NCBI GenBank assembly: GCA_934098555.1 | Contig: CAKOOQ010000001.1 | Span: 11,311 to 75,310 of the forward strand | DNA length: 64,000 nucleotides | DNA from: an uncultured Bacilli bacterium | GTDB taxonomy: Bacteria; Bacillota_I; Bacilli_A; RF39; UBA660 | Direction of reading: 5' to 3' | Shown: positions 1 to 8,776 of the stretch, piece by piece | How the letters are laid out: the number at the start of each line of letters is the position of its first letter | How positions within the stretch are numbered: the stretch's first letter is position 1 | Made by a program: the position numbers and the translations under genes | Notes under the pieces: generated by a model | Databases searched by the model: none | The model's input: only the letters and a program-made list of their open reading frames with translations | Told to the model about the DNA's origin: nothing

Positions 1-139
1 TTTTTAATATCTTGGCAAAATGAGTAGCTTCCTTCCATAGTTTTTCATAAGTGATGCTTTCATTTCCAACTTTATAAGCCACTCTCTTTTTATTTTTTCG
101 AACACTATCTGAAATTTTACTGAGTAACACAATCATCAT
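1..139 (-). CDS. N-terminus of an adenylate-forming (AMP-binding) enzyme, cut by the window edge
   Basis: Read on the minus strand from an ATG at 139 there is an open frame to the window edge (about 46 residues). It contains RVAYKVGNESITYEKLW followed by an alanine-rich helix, the usual opening of AMP-binding enzymes such as acyl-CoA synthetases, DltA and peptide-synthetase adenylation domains (R-x-A-Y ... G ... T-Y-x-x-L). Catalytic motifs lie outside the window. An AAGGA sequence sits right against the first ATG, so the in-frame GTG at 130 may be the true start. The gene starts inside the 3' end of vanW, so the two are probably co-transcribed and translationally coupled. A phosphopantetheinyl transferase 0.9 kb away fits a carrier-protein pathway. 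Which substrate is activated cannot be told. Confidence 0.7.
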   Translation of the reverse strand, partial: MMIVLLSKISDSVRKNKKRVAYKVGNESITYEKLWKEATHFAKILK

Positions 140-959
140 TCCTTATTTGATCTTTAGGTATTAAGCTATAATCATACATAACCTCTGAATGATTATCCAA
201 AATAAGTTCTTTATACAGCTCTTTATTCGTTAACCTATCGATAACAATACGATAAACTTGGGAGATACGATAATATTCTTGGCCTTCTTTTTTAAAATGA
301 TGGTTTTCTTCAACAATTTTATACCGACAAGGAAAAGGTCTTTCACTTCTTAATTCACCACATAATTCGCCATTTTCCACCCATACCAAAATTTGAATAT
401 CTTGATCCGTGTTATTTTTAAAACGATAATCAATATTATTATAAAAAACAGAGGTGCCTGTTCCAAATGGTACTTTTCTTCTTTCATCGGGAAATAAAGC
501 ATCTGAGTGATGATGAAGTTCCACGACCTTTAAAGGGCTATTTAAAACAAGCCAATGAATCATATTAGCCATTTGACAAAGGCCTCCCCCATAACCTTTC
601 CCCATTCCGGTTCGGCTAATGACTAAGCCCTCTTTATATCCCTCTTTTTTGGTTGCACGTCCAATGGTCTTCCAATAGGAAAAAACTTCATTAGGGTGAA
701 TAACGATACCATTAATTTTATTACAGGCCAACATAATATTGGTCACTTTATTTTCTTGTAACTTTAAATCGACACCATAAAGTTTTCGAATTAAAATAGA
801 ACTATGGCTCTTTACAATATTAGGTAATTCTTCCTGCTTCTTTTCTGTTGCAATTTTATCTTTACTCAAAGCATCCTTTAATTTACGAAGCATGATTTCT
901 TTTTCCACCGATATCTTATAACATGTTGGATTTATATCACAAAAAAGTTTTCTTCTCAT
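117..959 (-). CDS. vanW: VanW family protein
   Basis: The 280-residue protein carries the VanW core at about residues 80-200: HPNEVFSYWKTIG, then GYGGGLCQMANMIHWL and PFGTGTSVFYNN. VanW was first seen in vanB-type glycopeptide resistance clusters, but the family is widespread in Firmicutes and its biochemical role is not settled; no vanA/H/X genes are visible here, so resistance should not be inferred. No signal peptide is obvious. The start is supported by TAGGAG nine bases upstream. The 3' end overlaps the start of an adenylate-forming enzyme, so the two form one operon transcribed leftwards. The gene is divergent from the phosphopantetheinyl transferase, with about 110 bases of AT-rich promoter region between them. 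Confidence 0.85.
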   Translation of the reverse strand: MRRKLFCDINPTCYKISVEKEIMLRKLKDALSKDKIATEKKQEELPNIVKSHSSILIRKLYGVDLKLQENKVTNIMLACNKINGIVIHPNEVFSYWKTIGRATKKEGYKEGLVISRTGMGKGYGGGLCQMANMIHWLVLNSPLKVVELHHHSDALFPDERRKVPFGTGTSVFYNNIDYRFKNNTDQDIQILVWVENGELCGELRSERPFPCRYKIVEENHHFKKEGQEYYRISQVYRIVIDRLTNKELYKELILDNHSEVMYDYSLIPKDQIRNDDCVTQ

Positions 960-1067
960 AACATCTTACTCCTAAATATCTTATAACAGTTTTAATTATA
1001 ACATAAAGTATTATTGGTTGTATATTATTTAAAAATTCTATATTATTATAGTATTAGGTGATGATAA

Positions 1068-1664
1068 ATGTACGAATTAAGAAAACTAGACGAATTCAAG
1101 ACACCCGTTTTAATCGATTTTTTTAAAGAAATTTATCCTTTAAAGCAACTAAGGATAAAAAAGATGGTTAATAAACGTCGTTTAAAGCATGCTATAATAG
1201 GAGAAATTTTGCTAAGAAAACTTTTAGAAAAAAATGGTCTATCTTACAAAAGTTTAGATTTTATAAATAATGAACAGGGTAAACCTTATATAAAAAATAA
1301 TCCTATCTTTTTTAGTATTAGTCACTCTTTTCTTTATGTGATAGTTGTCACATCCTATCATGAAATTGGTGTTGATATTGAAAAAGTAAGAAAAACGCAT
1401 GAGAATGTATGGCACCAGTTCGCGACCGAGACTGAAAAAAATTATCTTTTTTCTTCTAAAAAAAATATAGAAAGAAGAATTTTTGAAATTTTTTGTTTAA
1501 AAGAGGCTTATTTTAAAATGAAAGGAAATAATCTTAATGATGCAAAAAGTGTGGAATTTTATATAACCCAACGTGGCGTTTCATGTAGTGATAAAAGTGT
1601 CCATGCTTATTTTATTAAAGACTTAAAAGATTATGTGGTGGCTGTTTGTGAAAAAATTAATTAA
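1068..1664 (+). CDS. 4'-phosphopantetheinyl transferase, Sfp type
   Basis: This enzyme class moves the phosphopantetheine arm of coenzyme A to a serine of acyl or peptidyl carrier proteins. The 198-residue protein has the Sfp/AcpT signature: FFSISHS at about 81-87, GVDIE at 101-105 (magnesium-binding Asp and Glu) and CLKEAYFK at 143-150. It is somewhat shorter than Bacillus Sfp (about 224). An AGGTGATG ribosome site precedes the ATG. The next gene starts inside its 3' end, so they are one transcript. With an adenylate-forming enzyme just across the divergent promoter, it probably loads a carrier protein encoded to the left of the window. It could instead serve fatty-acid ACP, but the AcpS type is normally used for that. 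Confidence 0.88.
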   Translation: MYELRKLDEFKTPVLIDFFKEIYPLKQLRIKKMVNKRRLKHAIIGEILLRKLLEKNGLSYKSLDFINNEQGKPYIKNNPIFFSISHSFLYVIVVTSYHEIGVDIEKVRKTHENVWHQFATETEKNYLFSSKKNIERRIFEIFCLKEAYFKMKGNNLNDAKSVEFYITQRGVSCSDKSVHAYFIKDLKDYVVAVCEKIN

Positions 1665-2925
1665 TGTTTTAACCTACTTTATTTCATTAGGAATTATAGG
1701 TTTTGTCATTTGGTACTTTTACGACATATATAAGTGTAAAACCCTTACCGGAAAAATTACCTATTATGATAATAATATCATGGAAATAGCAACGTACAAT
1801 GAGGCTTTTTATAGCTTTAACTATGATAATCAAGAATGTAAGCTAAACGATGAGGTTAAAGTTTTTTACACAGGAAAATTAGAAGATACTTCACCTATAC
1901 AAAATATTACTATAAAAAAAATAAGCAAAATAAAACGTCAAGAAACAAATATTACCAAGAAACTTGCGACGATGAGTTTAGAAGAAAAAGTTGGCCAGCT
2001 TTTATTAGCAAGAGTTCCTTTGACACACAAAATAGATGATTTGAAAACATATCACCTTGGAGGCTATATTCTCTATCAAAGAGATATTAAAAATAAAACG
2101 AAAAAAGAAGTTCAAACGGAAATAAAAAGCTATCAAAAAGAAAGCAATTTTCCTCTTTTTATTGCTATTGATGAAGAAGGAGGAACTGTGTCTCGCTTAA
2201 ACGGGAATGATAATATTACCAAAGAAAAATTTTTGTCCCCCAAAGAGTTATATCAAAAAGGCGGCTTTGATTTGATTGAAAAAGATGCAATTCGAAAAAG
2301 AGACCTATTGCAAGAATTAGGAATAAATTTGAATTTAGCTCCTGTGGCTGACATGAGTAATGATGAAAACTCCTTTATTTTTGCAAGAACTTTTGGAAGT
2401 AACGCTGAAGAAACATCTCAATATATAAAAACAATTTTAAAAACGCAAAATGATAAAGTATTTTATGTTTTAAAACACTTTCCTGGTTATGGCGATAATC
2501 TTGATACTCACACGGGCAACGCTATAGATAATCGAAGTTTAAAAACTTTTGAAGAAAAAGATTTCAAGCCTTTTATATCAGGAATCGACAACGGTGCCAA
2601 ATTCATTATGTTATCTCATAATATTGTTTCGAATGTCGATAATGTACCTACTTCATTGTCAAAAATTTGGCATAATATTTTAAGAAATCAACTACACTTT
2701 GAAGGCATTATTTTAACGGATAATTTATCCATGAAAGCCTCTCAAATAAATACATCTACTCCTTATATAGACGCAGTTAAGGCAGGTAACAATTTACTAA
2801 TCGTTTCTGATTACAAGGCGGCATTTAAAGAAATTTATGAGGCCATACAAAACAAAATAATAACGGAAGCTTTTATAGATACATTAATATTCAAAACCTT
2901 AACTTTTAAAGACAAAATTATTTAA
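1648..2925 (+). CDS. Glycoside hydrolase family 3, beta-N-acetylhexosaminidase (NagZ-like)
   Basis: The GH3 catalytic domain begins near residue 105 with LEEKVGQLLL. It shows AIDEEGGTVSRL (substrate binding), KHFPGYGDNLDTHTGN (the Lys-His loop with the catalytic His-Asp dyad of NagZ enzymes) and LTDNLSMKA, where Asp is the expected nucleophile. Such enzymes remove N-acetylglucosamine from peptidoglycan or glycoproteins. A single N-terminal hydrophobic segment anchors it on the outside, followed by a short beta-rich stretch (about 40-90) of unknown role. I prefer the GTG at 1648, with GGTGG six bases upstream and an MKKLINVLTYF-like signal, over the ATG at 1633. Both overlap the transferase gene. 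No clear terminator follows. Confidence 0.85.
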   Translation: MKKLINVLTYFISLGIIGFVIWYFYDIYKCKTLTGKITYYDNNIMEIATYNEAFYSFNYDNQECKLNDEVKVFYTGKLEDTSPIQNITIKKISKIKRQETNITKKLATMSLEEKVGQLLLARVPLTHKIDDLKTYHLGGYILYQRDIKNKTKKEVQTEIKSYQKESNFPLFIAIDEEGGTVSRLNGNDNITKEKFLSPKELYQKGGFDLIEKDAIRKRDLLQELGINLNLAPVADMSNDENSFIFARTFGSNAEETSQYIKTILKTQNDKVFYVLKHFPGYGDNLDTHTGNAIDNRSLKTFEEKDFKPFISGIDNGAKFIMLSHNIVSNVDNVPTSLSKIWHNILRNQLHFEGIILTDNLSMKASQINTSTPYIDAVKAGNNLLIVSDYKAAFKEIYEAIQNKIITEAFIDTLIFKTLTFKDKII

Positions 2926-2986
2926 AAATCTTTTGAAACAACTTTCTCTTTAAAAGATTCAAGCTGTCATCCTCAAAAAAGTCATC

Positions 2987-3375
2987 GAGTAGAAATCATC
3001 GATATCAATCTAGAGAATTATGACAAATCGATTATAATACTTTTATGAACAGCGAAAATTTGCTTGAGAAAGTGTTATACATCTTTATCTGTGATGGTAA
3101 AGAAAGATTAGACAAAGTTTATAAGGTGATAAATTAATCGGAGAAAAAAACAGTCTTCTTAATGATACCGAGACGAAATGTTTTTAAATGCTTGTTACGA
3201 GAAGGAATATAGTAAAGGTAAAAGCATTGGCTATAACAAAGGCAAAAATGAAGAGCGTCTGAAAATTTCTAAAAAATTTAAAAAAAAAATGTCTATTCAT
3301 GAAATTATTGCAATAACAAATTTAACAGAAGAAATGATAACAAAATTAAAAAAAGATATGGCAAAAAGAAGCTAA
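2987..3375 (+). pseudogene. Decayed Rpn-family (PD-(D/E)XK nuclease/transposase) C-terminal remnant
   Basis: The stretch matches, almost base for base, the C-terminal part of the copy at 29529-30365 on the other strand. Shared text includes ATCGATATCAAT, a long block around CAGCGAAAATTTGCTTGAGAA, and ATGTTTTTAAATGCTTG. Relative to that copy it has lost one base near 3125 and about 16 bases near 3163, so the frame is broken; the N-terminal half is missing altogether. Only a 65-residue piece (3178-3375), with MFLNACYEKEYSKGKS and a C-terminal helix, stays open. Rpn-family proteins (PF12784 and relatives) are DNA nucleases found in many scattered copies per genome. This one is almost certainly not functional. 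Confidence 0.8.
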
Positions 3376-3540
3376 GTGGAAATACACAATCAGTTTGTTG
3401 ACCTAATCATTTTATTTCAGTCTTATTTAAGCAATCATTTTAGACTATTTCCTCACTTACTTTATGTGAGGATAATATTAAAACAATAGTTTTTATGTTA
3501 AAATAACTCATGTGATATATTTTAAATTTTATCACATCTG

Positions 3541-3571
3541 GCTCCAGAAAATAACTTCTGGAGCTTTTTTT
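3541..3571 (+). terminator. Rho-independent terminator
   Basis: Perfect 9-bp stem GCTCCAGAA / TTCTGGAGC with a six-base loop, followed by seven T. It ends rightward transcription coming from the GH3 gene and the Rpn remnant. Confidence 0.85.
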
Positions 3572-3582
3572 AATTTTGAAGT

Positions 3583-3628
3583 AAAAAAAAAGCTAAGTAG
3601 AAATTATTCATTTTCACTCAGCTTTTTT
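3583..3628 (-). terminator. Terminator of the repeat surface protein gene
   Basis: An A-run and GCTAAGT at 3583-3598 pair imperfectly with ACTCAGCTTTTTT at 3617-3628. Read leftwards it is a hairpin followed by a run of T. It overlaps the last codons of the gene ending at 3614. Confidence 0.6.
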
Positions 3629-5275
3629 ATTTTCTATTTCTTTGGCTTTTTTCTTTTTTAAAATTATAATGACAACTGTTACAATAATGATAACAAATAT
3701 ACCTATTGCAATGAGTAATAAATTAATTTTATTACTTTTTTGGAAAGATACAATATTTGATGAGGAAGATTCCGCAATAAGTTGTTTATCTAACTTTTCG
3801 TTAACGAGCAGATAATTTGAATTATGATTAATGGTAAATTCGTAATAATCATCTTCTGTTTTTTTGACGTCAGTTTGTATTTCAAAGAAATTATTATCAG
3901 CTTCATTGAAATAATAGATATGAATGGTATCTTCAAGCACTCTTTGAATATTTTTAGTTGCTTTAATTCTTATCAAAGCATCTCCAGGCAAATTGCCATT
4001 GTCAGGAAAACTTACAACGATTCCTTTAGCGACAAGTTTATTTATATCTTCATTACTCGTCACATTTTTAACTAGCATAGCGACATCAATGGTTTTTGAT
4101 GAATTAATATTTTTTCCCTTAAAAACAATTTGATTATTATGATAATTAATTGTTAAAGTTTTTTCTTTACCCTTTATCACATCAAATAATTCACTATTTA
4201 TAAGTGCTTTTGCGTCTGCATTAATCGTAATATTGGTATTTTCATCGGCACTGTATAACTTGGCAATTATATTAGCATTAATATCTTCATTATTATAAAT
4301 AAAGTTATCTTCATTTTCATTTGTGATTTGTAAAGATGAATGGAAAGCAAATTGAATACCTCCCTCATCTCCATTTAAAGTGTATATAACTGTTTCATCT
4401 TGGGAAATCAAGGTGGCACTGACCAAAGAATATGTATCACTTTCTACAGTAGTTGGAATTTCAAAATAAGGCTTGTTAGTTAAAGATTGAACGTAAACAT
4501 GAAAAGTTTTGTTGCTTGCTGAAGTAAACGTTAATTTTACACTGTTTAATTCTAAATCAGAATCTAGCGTAACATAAACCTTGTCGGCCGTTTTAGCCTT
4601 TGATGTTTCTAAAAAAATACTTTTTAAAAGGACCTTCTCTACTTCTTCAGGGGCTTTTTCTTCTTCCTCTTTTTGAATTATTAATGATGCTTCAAAATCA
4701 TAAACATTATTGCCATAGGAACTATATTGTTTAGTAAAGGTTGTATGATCATTATTTTTTCCTACCAATAAAACATCTGTCACATGATAAGTTGTAGCAA
4801 CAATATTTTTAGGGATGACAATGTAAGGATTATCATTGATAGATTCAACAGTGGCCGTAAAAAATAAACCACTTTCACTTTGAAAGACAATAGAGGCTCC
4901 AGAATTACAAGCACCATTAGTGACTAAATCAAGATAAACTTTATCACCTAATTTTACTGTAGAATTTTTTAAGGCAAAATTTGCCAAATAAATAACATTA
5001 TCTGTTAAAGATGCATTTGCATCCGTAGCATTTGAACTTGTAGCATTACTATCTGTTGCATTGGAATCTGTCGCATTACTATCAGTAGCATTGGAATCCG
5101 TTGCATTGGAATCAGTGGCATTAGGATCTGTCGCATAGCCAGCGGCATTAAATAAAAAACCTTGTAATGACGTAATGGTATTGTGGTTAAGTTGATAACC
5201 TACAAATAATCCAATAGCAAATATAGCTATACCCCCTAATGATAATTTTAATATATTATTCTCAAACTTATTCAT
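3614..5275 (-). CDS. Cell-surface protein with Asn-Ala-Thr pentapeptide repeats
   Basis: A 553-residue protein of unknown function. Residues 12-30 form a signal/anchor helix; residues 50-89 are eight tandem five-residue units of the form D-S-N-A-T; two related beta-rich domains follow (about 95-180 and 215-310), each with a KVYxxL...NPYIVIP or NKPYFEIP pattern, so they are internal duplicates. A third domain runs to about 500. The C-terminus has a long hydrophobic helix and a KKKK tail, so the protein looks anchored at both ends. The NAT tract resembles spacer tracts seen in surface proteins of gut Firmicutes. The coding DNA is AT-rich like its surroundings. No binding or enzymatic function can be assigned. 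Confidence 0.75.
   Translation of the reverse strand: MNKFENNILKLSLGGIAIFAIGLFVGYQLNHNTITSLQGFLFNAAGYATDPNATDSNATDSNATDSNATDSNATDSNATSSNATDANASLTDNVIYLANFALKNSTVKLGDKVYLDLVTNGACNSGASIVFQSESGLFFTATVESINDNPYIVIPKNIVATTYHVTDVLLVGKNNDHTTFTKQYSSYGNNVYDFEASLIIQKEEEEKAPEEVEKVLLKSIFLETSKAKTADKVYVTLDSDLELNSVKLTFTSASNKTFHVYVQSLTNKPYFEIPTTVESDTYSLVSATLISQDETVIYTLNGDEGGIQFAFHSSLQITNENEDNFIYNNEDINANIIAKLYSADENTNITINADAKALINSELFDVIKGKEKTLTINYHNNQIVFKGKNINSSKTIDVAMLVKNVTSNEDINKLVAKGIVVSFPDNGNLPGDALIRIKATKNIQRVLEDTIHIYYFNEADNNFFEIQTDVKKTEDDYYEFTINHNSNYLLVNEKLDKQLIAESSSSNIVSFQKSNKINLLLIAIGIFVIIIVTVVIIILKKKKAKEIENKKAE
5009..5128 (-). repeat. 15-bp tandem repeat coding for (DSNAT)n
   Basis: Eight 15-bp units lie head to tail inside the surface-protein gene, coding for DPNAT, five DSNAT, SSNAT and DANAS. 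Third positions vary between units, so the array is old enough to have gathered silent changes. Copy number could still change by slippage. Confidence 0.85.
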
Positions 5276-5311
5276 TGTATCTTACTACACTCCTACCTTA
5301 AATCAAGTATA

Positions 5312-6871
5312 TTATAAATTTTCTTTTTTTTCAATCGGTTTTCTAGGAACATCTAAAAGACTTCGAGAATGCAAAGCCATTAAAAGCCAAAAAATAGGAC
5401 TGACAATAACCACAGATAAATTGAAAAAATCTTGAATCCAATAACAAATAAGAGCCACGAGTAAAGGCTCAGAAGCGGGATTCATTTTTTGTAAGCCATC
5501 TTTTAATTGCCAAAACAAAAATAAGATATAATTTAATAAACCAACGACACCTAAATTAACCAACATCGTTAAATAAACATTCGCAGCGGTATCATTAATG
5601 GTAATAATTCCATTTTGCATCTGGGAAATATCCTCAGTAAATCTAGCCATAAAACGCAAGGCAAAAGTATCGGGTCCTGAACCCAAAAGAGGATAATCTG
5701 ACAAAAGTAGAAGCGTTCGTTTCCAAAGAAAGACACGGTATGTACCAAAATTATCATCAAAATTACCATGTAATAATTCATGAATTTCATATAAAATACC
5801 ACTCTTAAAATCATAACGGTACAAAATAACAAGTCCGAAAAAGATACTTATAAGAATAGCTCCATAGTATCTTGTTAAAACTTTTTTGGTATTTTTCAAA
5901 GTGTAATTTGTCTTTCTTAAAACGTAAGAAAGATAAAGAAGAGTCCCGCAAACCAAAAGAAAAAGAATAACAAGATAATTAAATTGAAAATATAATGCTA
6001 ATTTTTGTAAATCATAGTGATATTCTGGATTAATGATAATATTAACGCCGTAACTTAACAAAATGGTAGCTAACATAATAAGGGCCCGGCTAAGTCTTTT
6101 ATTATTTAAAATAAGAAAAGGAAAAATCAAAGCTAAAGTAGCTAAAAAGGCTACTTTGCCACTTTGAACATCAATAATTCCTAAGATAAAAAAGCCCATG
6201 AATACCGATAGCAAATGAATTACTTTATAACTTTTCTTTTCTTCTTCCAAAAAAACAAAGGCATTAAAAGAAACCGATAGTAAAAGACAGTATAAAGCTG
6301 AAATAAAATCAATATTTCCTATGGTAGCCATAAAGCTTACATTATGGGTACCAATACTCCCTTGATACATATTAAATGGGTTAAAACCTATATATTGCAA
6401 AATGGCAATAGTGTTTATTAAAATAGACGAAAGTGAAAAATACAAAAGGTGTTTTCTTTTGAAACGGGCAAATTCTGTGATGTATAAAAAAGTTGATATA
6501 TATAAAGATGTTACTAAAAGTCCTTCACCTCTACCGACACCCACAAATAAGTTGTGTGTTTTTAAATAAGGTGACGTTAAACAAGATAAAATATTTATAA
6601 GCCAAAAGAAAAAGGCGGCCATTTGAATTTTAGATAATTTCTTTTTCTTAAAATAATTTACTTTTTTAAAAAGTAAGAAATACAAAATAATAGAAGTACT
6701 TGTCACTAAGTAACAACTAGAAAGTATAATATAAGCATACCATTTACATTCCAAAATATGAAAAAAACCCGTTTTATCTACAATTAAAGGAAAAATTAAG
6801 ATTAAAATAAAGATAAAAATATCGGAAACAATTTCTAAAATTTTTTGTTCCTTTTTTAATAATTCTGTCAT
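5312..6871 (-). CDS. O-antigen ligase / polymerase family membrane protein
   Basis: A 519-residue protein with about 12-14 hydrophobic segments. Near residue 390 it has LLSDYPLLGSGPDTFALRF on a long outer loop, the G-x-G-P-x-x-F pattern of the Wzy_C / O-antigen ligase family, and a C-terminal group of helices after it. Such proteins join or polymerise lipid-linked glycans on the outer face of the membrane. The ATG is preceded by AGGAGTGG. Its downstream neighbour is the surface repeat protein with only about 36 bases between, so the two may be co-transcribed, which would allow the idea that it glycosylates that Asn/Thr/Ser-rich protein; this is only suggested by position. Confidence 0.75.
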   Translation of the reverse strand: MTELLKKEQKILEIVSDIFIFILILIFPLIVDKTGFFHILECKWYAYIILSSCYLVTSTSIILYFLLFKKVNYFKKKKLSKIQMAAFFFWLINILSCLTSPYLKTHNLFVGVGRGEGLLVTSLYISTFLYITEFARFKRKHLLYFSLSSILINTIAILQYIGFNPFNMYQGSIGTHNVSFMATIGNIDFISALYCLLLSVSFNAFVFLEEEKKSYKVIHLLSVFMGFFILGIIDVQSGKVAFLATLALIFPFLILNNKRLSRALIMLATILLSYGVNIIINPEYHYDLQKLALYFQFNYLVILFLLVCGTLLYLSYVLRKTNYTLKNTKKVLTRYYGAILISIFFGLVILYRYDFKSGILYEIHELLHGNFDDNFGTYRVFLWKRTLLLLSDYPLLGSGPDTFALRFMARFTEDISQMQNGIITINDTAANVYLTMLVNLGVVGLLNYILFLFWQLKDGLQKMNPASEPLLVALICYWIQDFFNLSVVIVSPIFWLLMALHSRSLLDVPRKPIEKKENL

Positions 6872-6934
6872 ACTTGCCCACTCCTCTTTATTTTAAAGTA
6901 TAGCAGATATTTTGAACTTTAAAAACACTTTTAT

Positions 6935-7687
6935 TTAGTTTGTTTTACGATATTGAATTTGGTAAATAATTTTAAGGAGTAATTTATAAGGTAAAAAACG
7001 ACTGAAAAATAAGCCTATTTTCATTTTTAAAGTTGGAACAATAAGTAATTTTCTTTGAAACATTTTATCAATACCATATTTAGCCACATCAAAACTATTG
7101 GCTCCTTTTATACTAAATTTGCCATGAGCTACTTTGTTAAAATTGGTATTCACGGGACCCGGACATAAGGCACTTATAGAAACATGACTTTTACTTTTTC
7201 TTAATTCTTCATAAATAGCCATCGTAAGCTTTAAAACGTAATTTTTAGTGGCATAATATGTCGATAATCTTGGACCGGCTAAAAAACCGGCACTTGAACA
7301 AACATTTAAAATATACCCCTTATCTTTTTTAATAAAATCTTGTAAAAAAAGTTTGGTTAAAATATGATACGCGACAACGTTTAAATTAATCATTTTAAGT
7401 TCTCTATCTAAATCAGTTTGGCTAAACTCTCCAAATAAACCGAATCCAGCATTATTAATTAAAATATCTATATTTTCATTTTTTACTTTTTCATAAAGTT
7501 CATATACATTTTCTTTAACTGTTAAATCATACGTTAAAACTTCAACATTAACCGTCAATTCTTGTTTTAACTTTAAAAGATTTTCTTCATCTCTAGCCAC
7601 TAATATTAAATCAATTTTTTTACTATTTAAATAACGAGCCATATCACGACCTATGCCTGATGATGCTCCTGTTATTAATGCTTTCAC
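6935..7687 (-). CDS. Short-chain dehydrogenase/reductase
   Basis: Classical SDR of about 250 residues. It has ITGASSGIGRDMA near the N-terminus (NAD(P) binding), NNAGFG, and the catalytic set CSSAGF ... YYATK (Ser, Tyr-x-x-x-Lys). The Arg/Lys-rich C-terminus with two hydrophobic stretches resembles the DltE-like group. I chose the GTG at 7687: AGGAGA lies at proper distance from it but touches the earlier in-frame GTG at 7696. Substrate unknown. It stands alone between divergent and tandem neighbours. Confidence 0.85.
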   Translation of the reverse strand: MKALITGASSGIGRDMARYLNSKKIDLILVARDEENLLKLKQELTVNVEVLTYDLTVKENVYELYEKVKNENIDILINNAGFGLFGEFSQTDLDRELKMINLNVVAYHILTKLFLQDFIKKDKGYILNVCSSAGFLAGPRLSTYYATKNYVLKLTMAIYEELRKSKSHVSISALCPGPVNTNFNKVAHGKFSIKGANSFDVAKYGIDKMFQRKLLIVPTLKMKIGLFFSRFLPYKLLLKIIYQIQYRKTN

Positions 7688-7801
7688 TATTATCACTCTC
7701 CTATTATTAGGATACCAAAAATAAATAATTTTTAAAACTAAATTTCATTGCTTTATTAAAAGAATTTTATTACACTTATATTAAGATAAGGTGGAATCAT
7801 A

Positions 7802-8752
7802 ATGAATATAAATATAAATATACAAACTTTTTATACGGAAGATGGTACTCTTTTAAGAGGTATTCTTTCTAAAGGAAAAGAAGAAAATGAAACCGTTGTC
7901 GTACATATAAATGGTCGTGGGGCTGGACAATTTAATAATATGACAACTAGAATGCGAAATTTCTATATACAAAATAACGTTGATTTCTTTTCTTACGATC
8001 AAAGATTTTGGCAATATGGTGAAAAGGTGTTCAAAACCGAAAAAGATGTAGGAAAATATTCTGTAGAAGATGCCCAAAAAGATTTAAAAGGAGCTTTAAA
8101 ATTTGTTAAAGAATTAGGTTATCAAAACATTATATTAGAAGGACATAGCCTAGGAACCGAAATTGCTACGAAATACTTAAATAATAATTTTGACGATAAA
8201 ATTTCTAGGCTAATACTTTTGTCTCCCAGTGATCATATCGAAGCTATGAAAAATCTTCCTAAAACTTATAAAGAAATTACCATGAAAGAATTAAAAGAGG
8301 CTTATGATAAGGCATTAGAAAATGTCAGACAAAATAAACCAGACGAAATAGTTCTTGATAAAGGAATGTTAGGTGTTTATAGTGCCAAGCAATTTTTAGA
8401 ATGTAACTCTAAAAATGGTGGCTTTAATCAGCTTTCTTATGAGGACAATAATACCTTTCCAAACATAACAGTACCTGTCACCATTATATTAGGTTCTAAA
8501 GATCCTTTGCTTTCTAATATCTCTAAGGCAGAACTATATTTTAATCACGCCTTTTCAAACGGAAAAACTTTTGTTTTGGATACCTCTCACACATTAGAAG
8601 GAAATGATGTTTTCGAAGTTCTTCAAGATACTTTACCCAAAAAACAAAAGGAAACACTTCTTTTACACCAAAAAGGCAAAATTAATAAAATATTCATTCT
8701 ACTAAGTGTTTTATTCTTTTTAAGCGTTTTAATCTTAGTATTTAATCATTAA
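7802..8752 (+). CDS. Alpha/beta hydrolase with C-terminal membrane anchor
   Basis: 316 residues. HINGRGAGQF forms the oxyanion-hole region, LEGHSLGTE near residue 120 holds the nucleophile elbow (G-H-S-L-G), ILGSKDPLL carries the likely acidic residue and DTSHTLEG the catalytic His. A single hydrophobic segment at 293-313 anchors the enzyme to the membrane; there is no N-terminal signal, so the domain probably faces the cytoplasm. AAGGTGG precedes the ATG. The family covers lipases, thioesterases and peptidases; the substrate cannot be read from the sequence. Confidence 0.82.
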   Translation: MNININIQTFYTEDGTLLRGILSKGKEENETVVVHINGRGAGQFNNMTTRMRNFYIQNNVDFFSYDQRFWQYGEKVFKTEKDVGKYSVEDAQKDLKGALKFVKELGYQNIILEGHSLGTEIATKYLNNNFDDKISRLILLSPSDHIEAMKNLPKTYKEITMKELKEAYDKALENVRQNKPDEIVLDKGMLGVYSAKQFLECNSKNGGFNQLSYEDNNTFPNITVPVTIILGSKDPLLSNISKAELYFNHAFSNGKTFVLDTSHTLEGNDVFEVLQDTLPKKQKETLLLHQKGKINKIFILLSVLFFLSVLILVFNH

Positions 8753-8776
8753 AAAAAGAAAAGCTTAACACCTTTC

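Noticed and set aside
117..959. A glycopeptide-resistance cluster
   Set aside because: Only vanW is present; no ligase, vanH, vanX or VanRS-type genes are near.
2928..2960. AATCTTTT / AAAAGATT hairpin as a terminator for the GH3 gene
   Set aside because: The loop is long (about 17 bases) and no T-run follows.
5009..5128. Regular short repeats that might be a CRISPR array
   Set aside because: They are 15-bp units without spacers, in frame inside a surface-protein gene.
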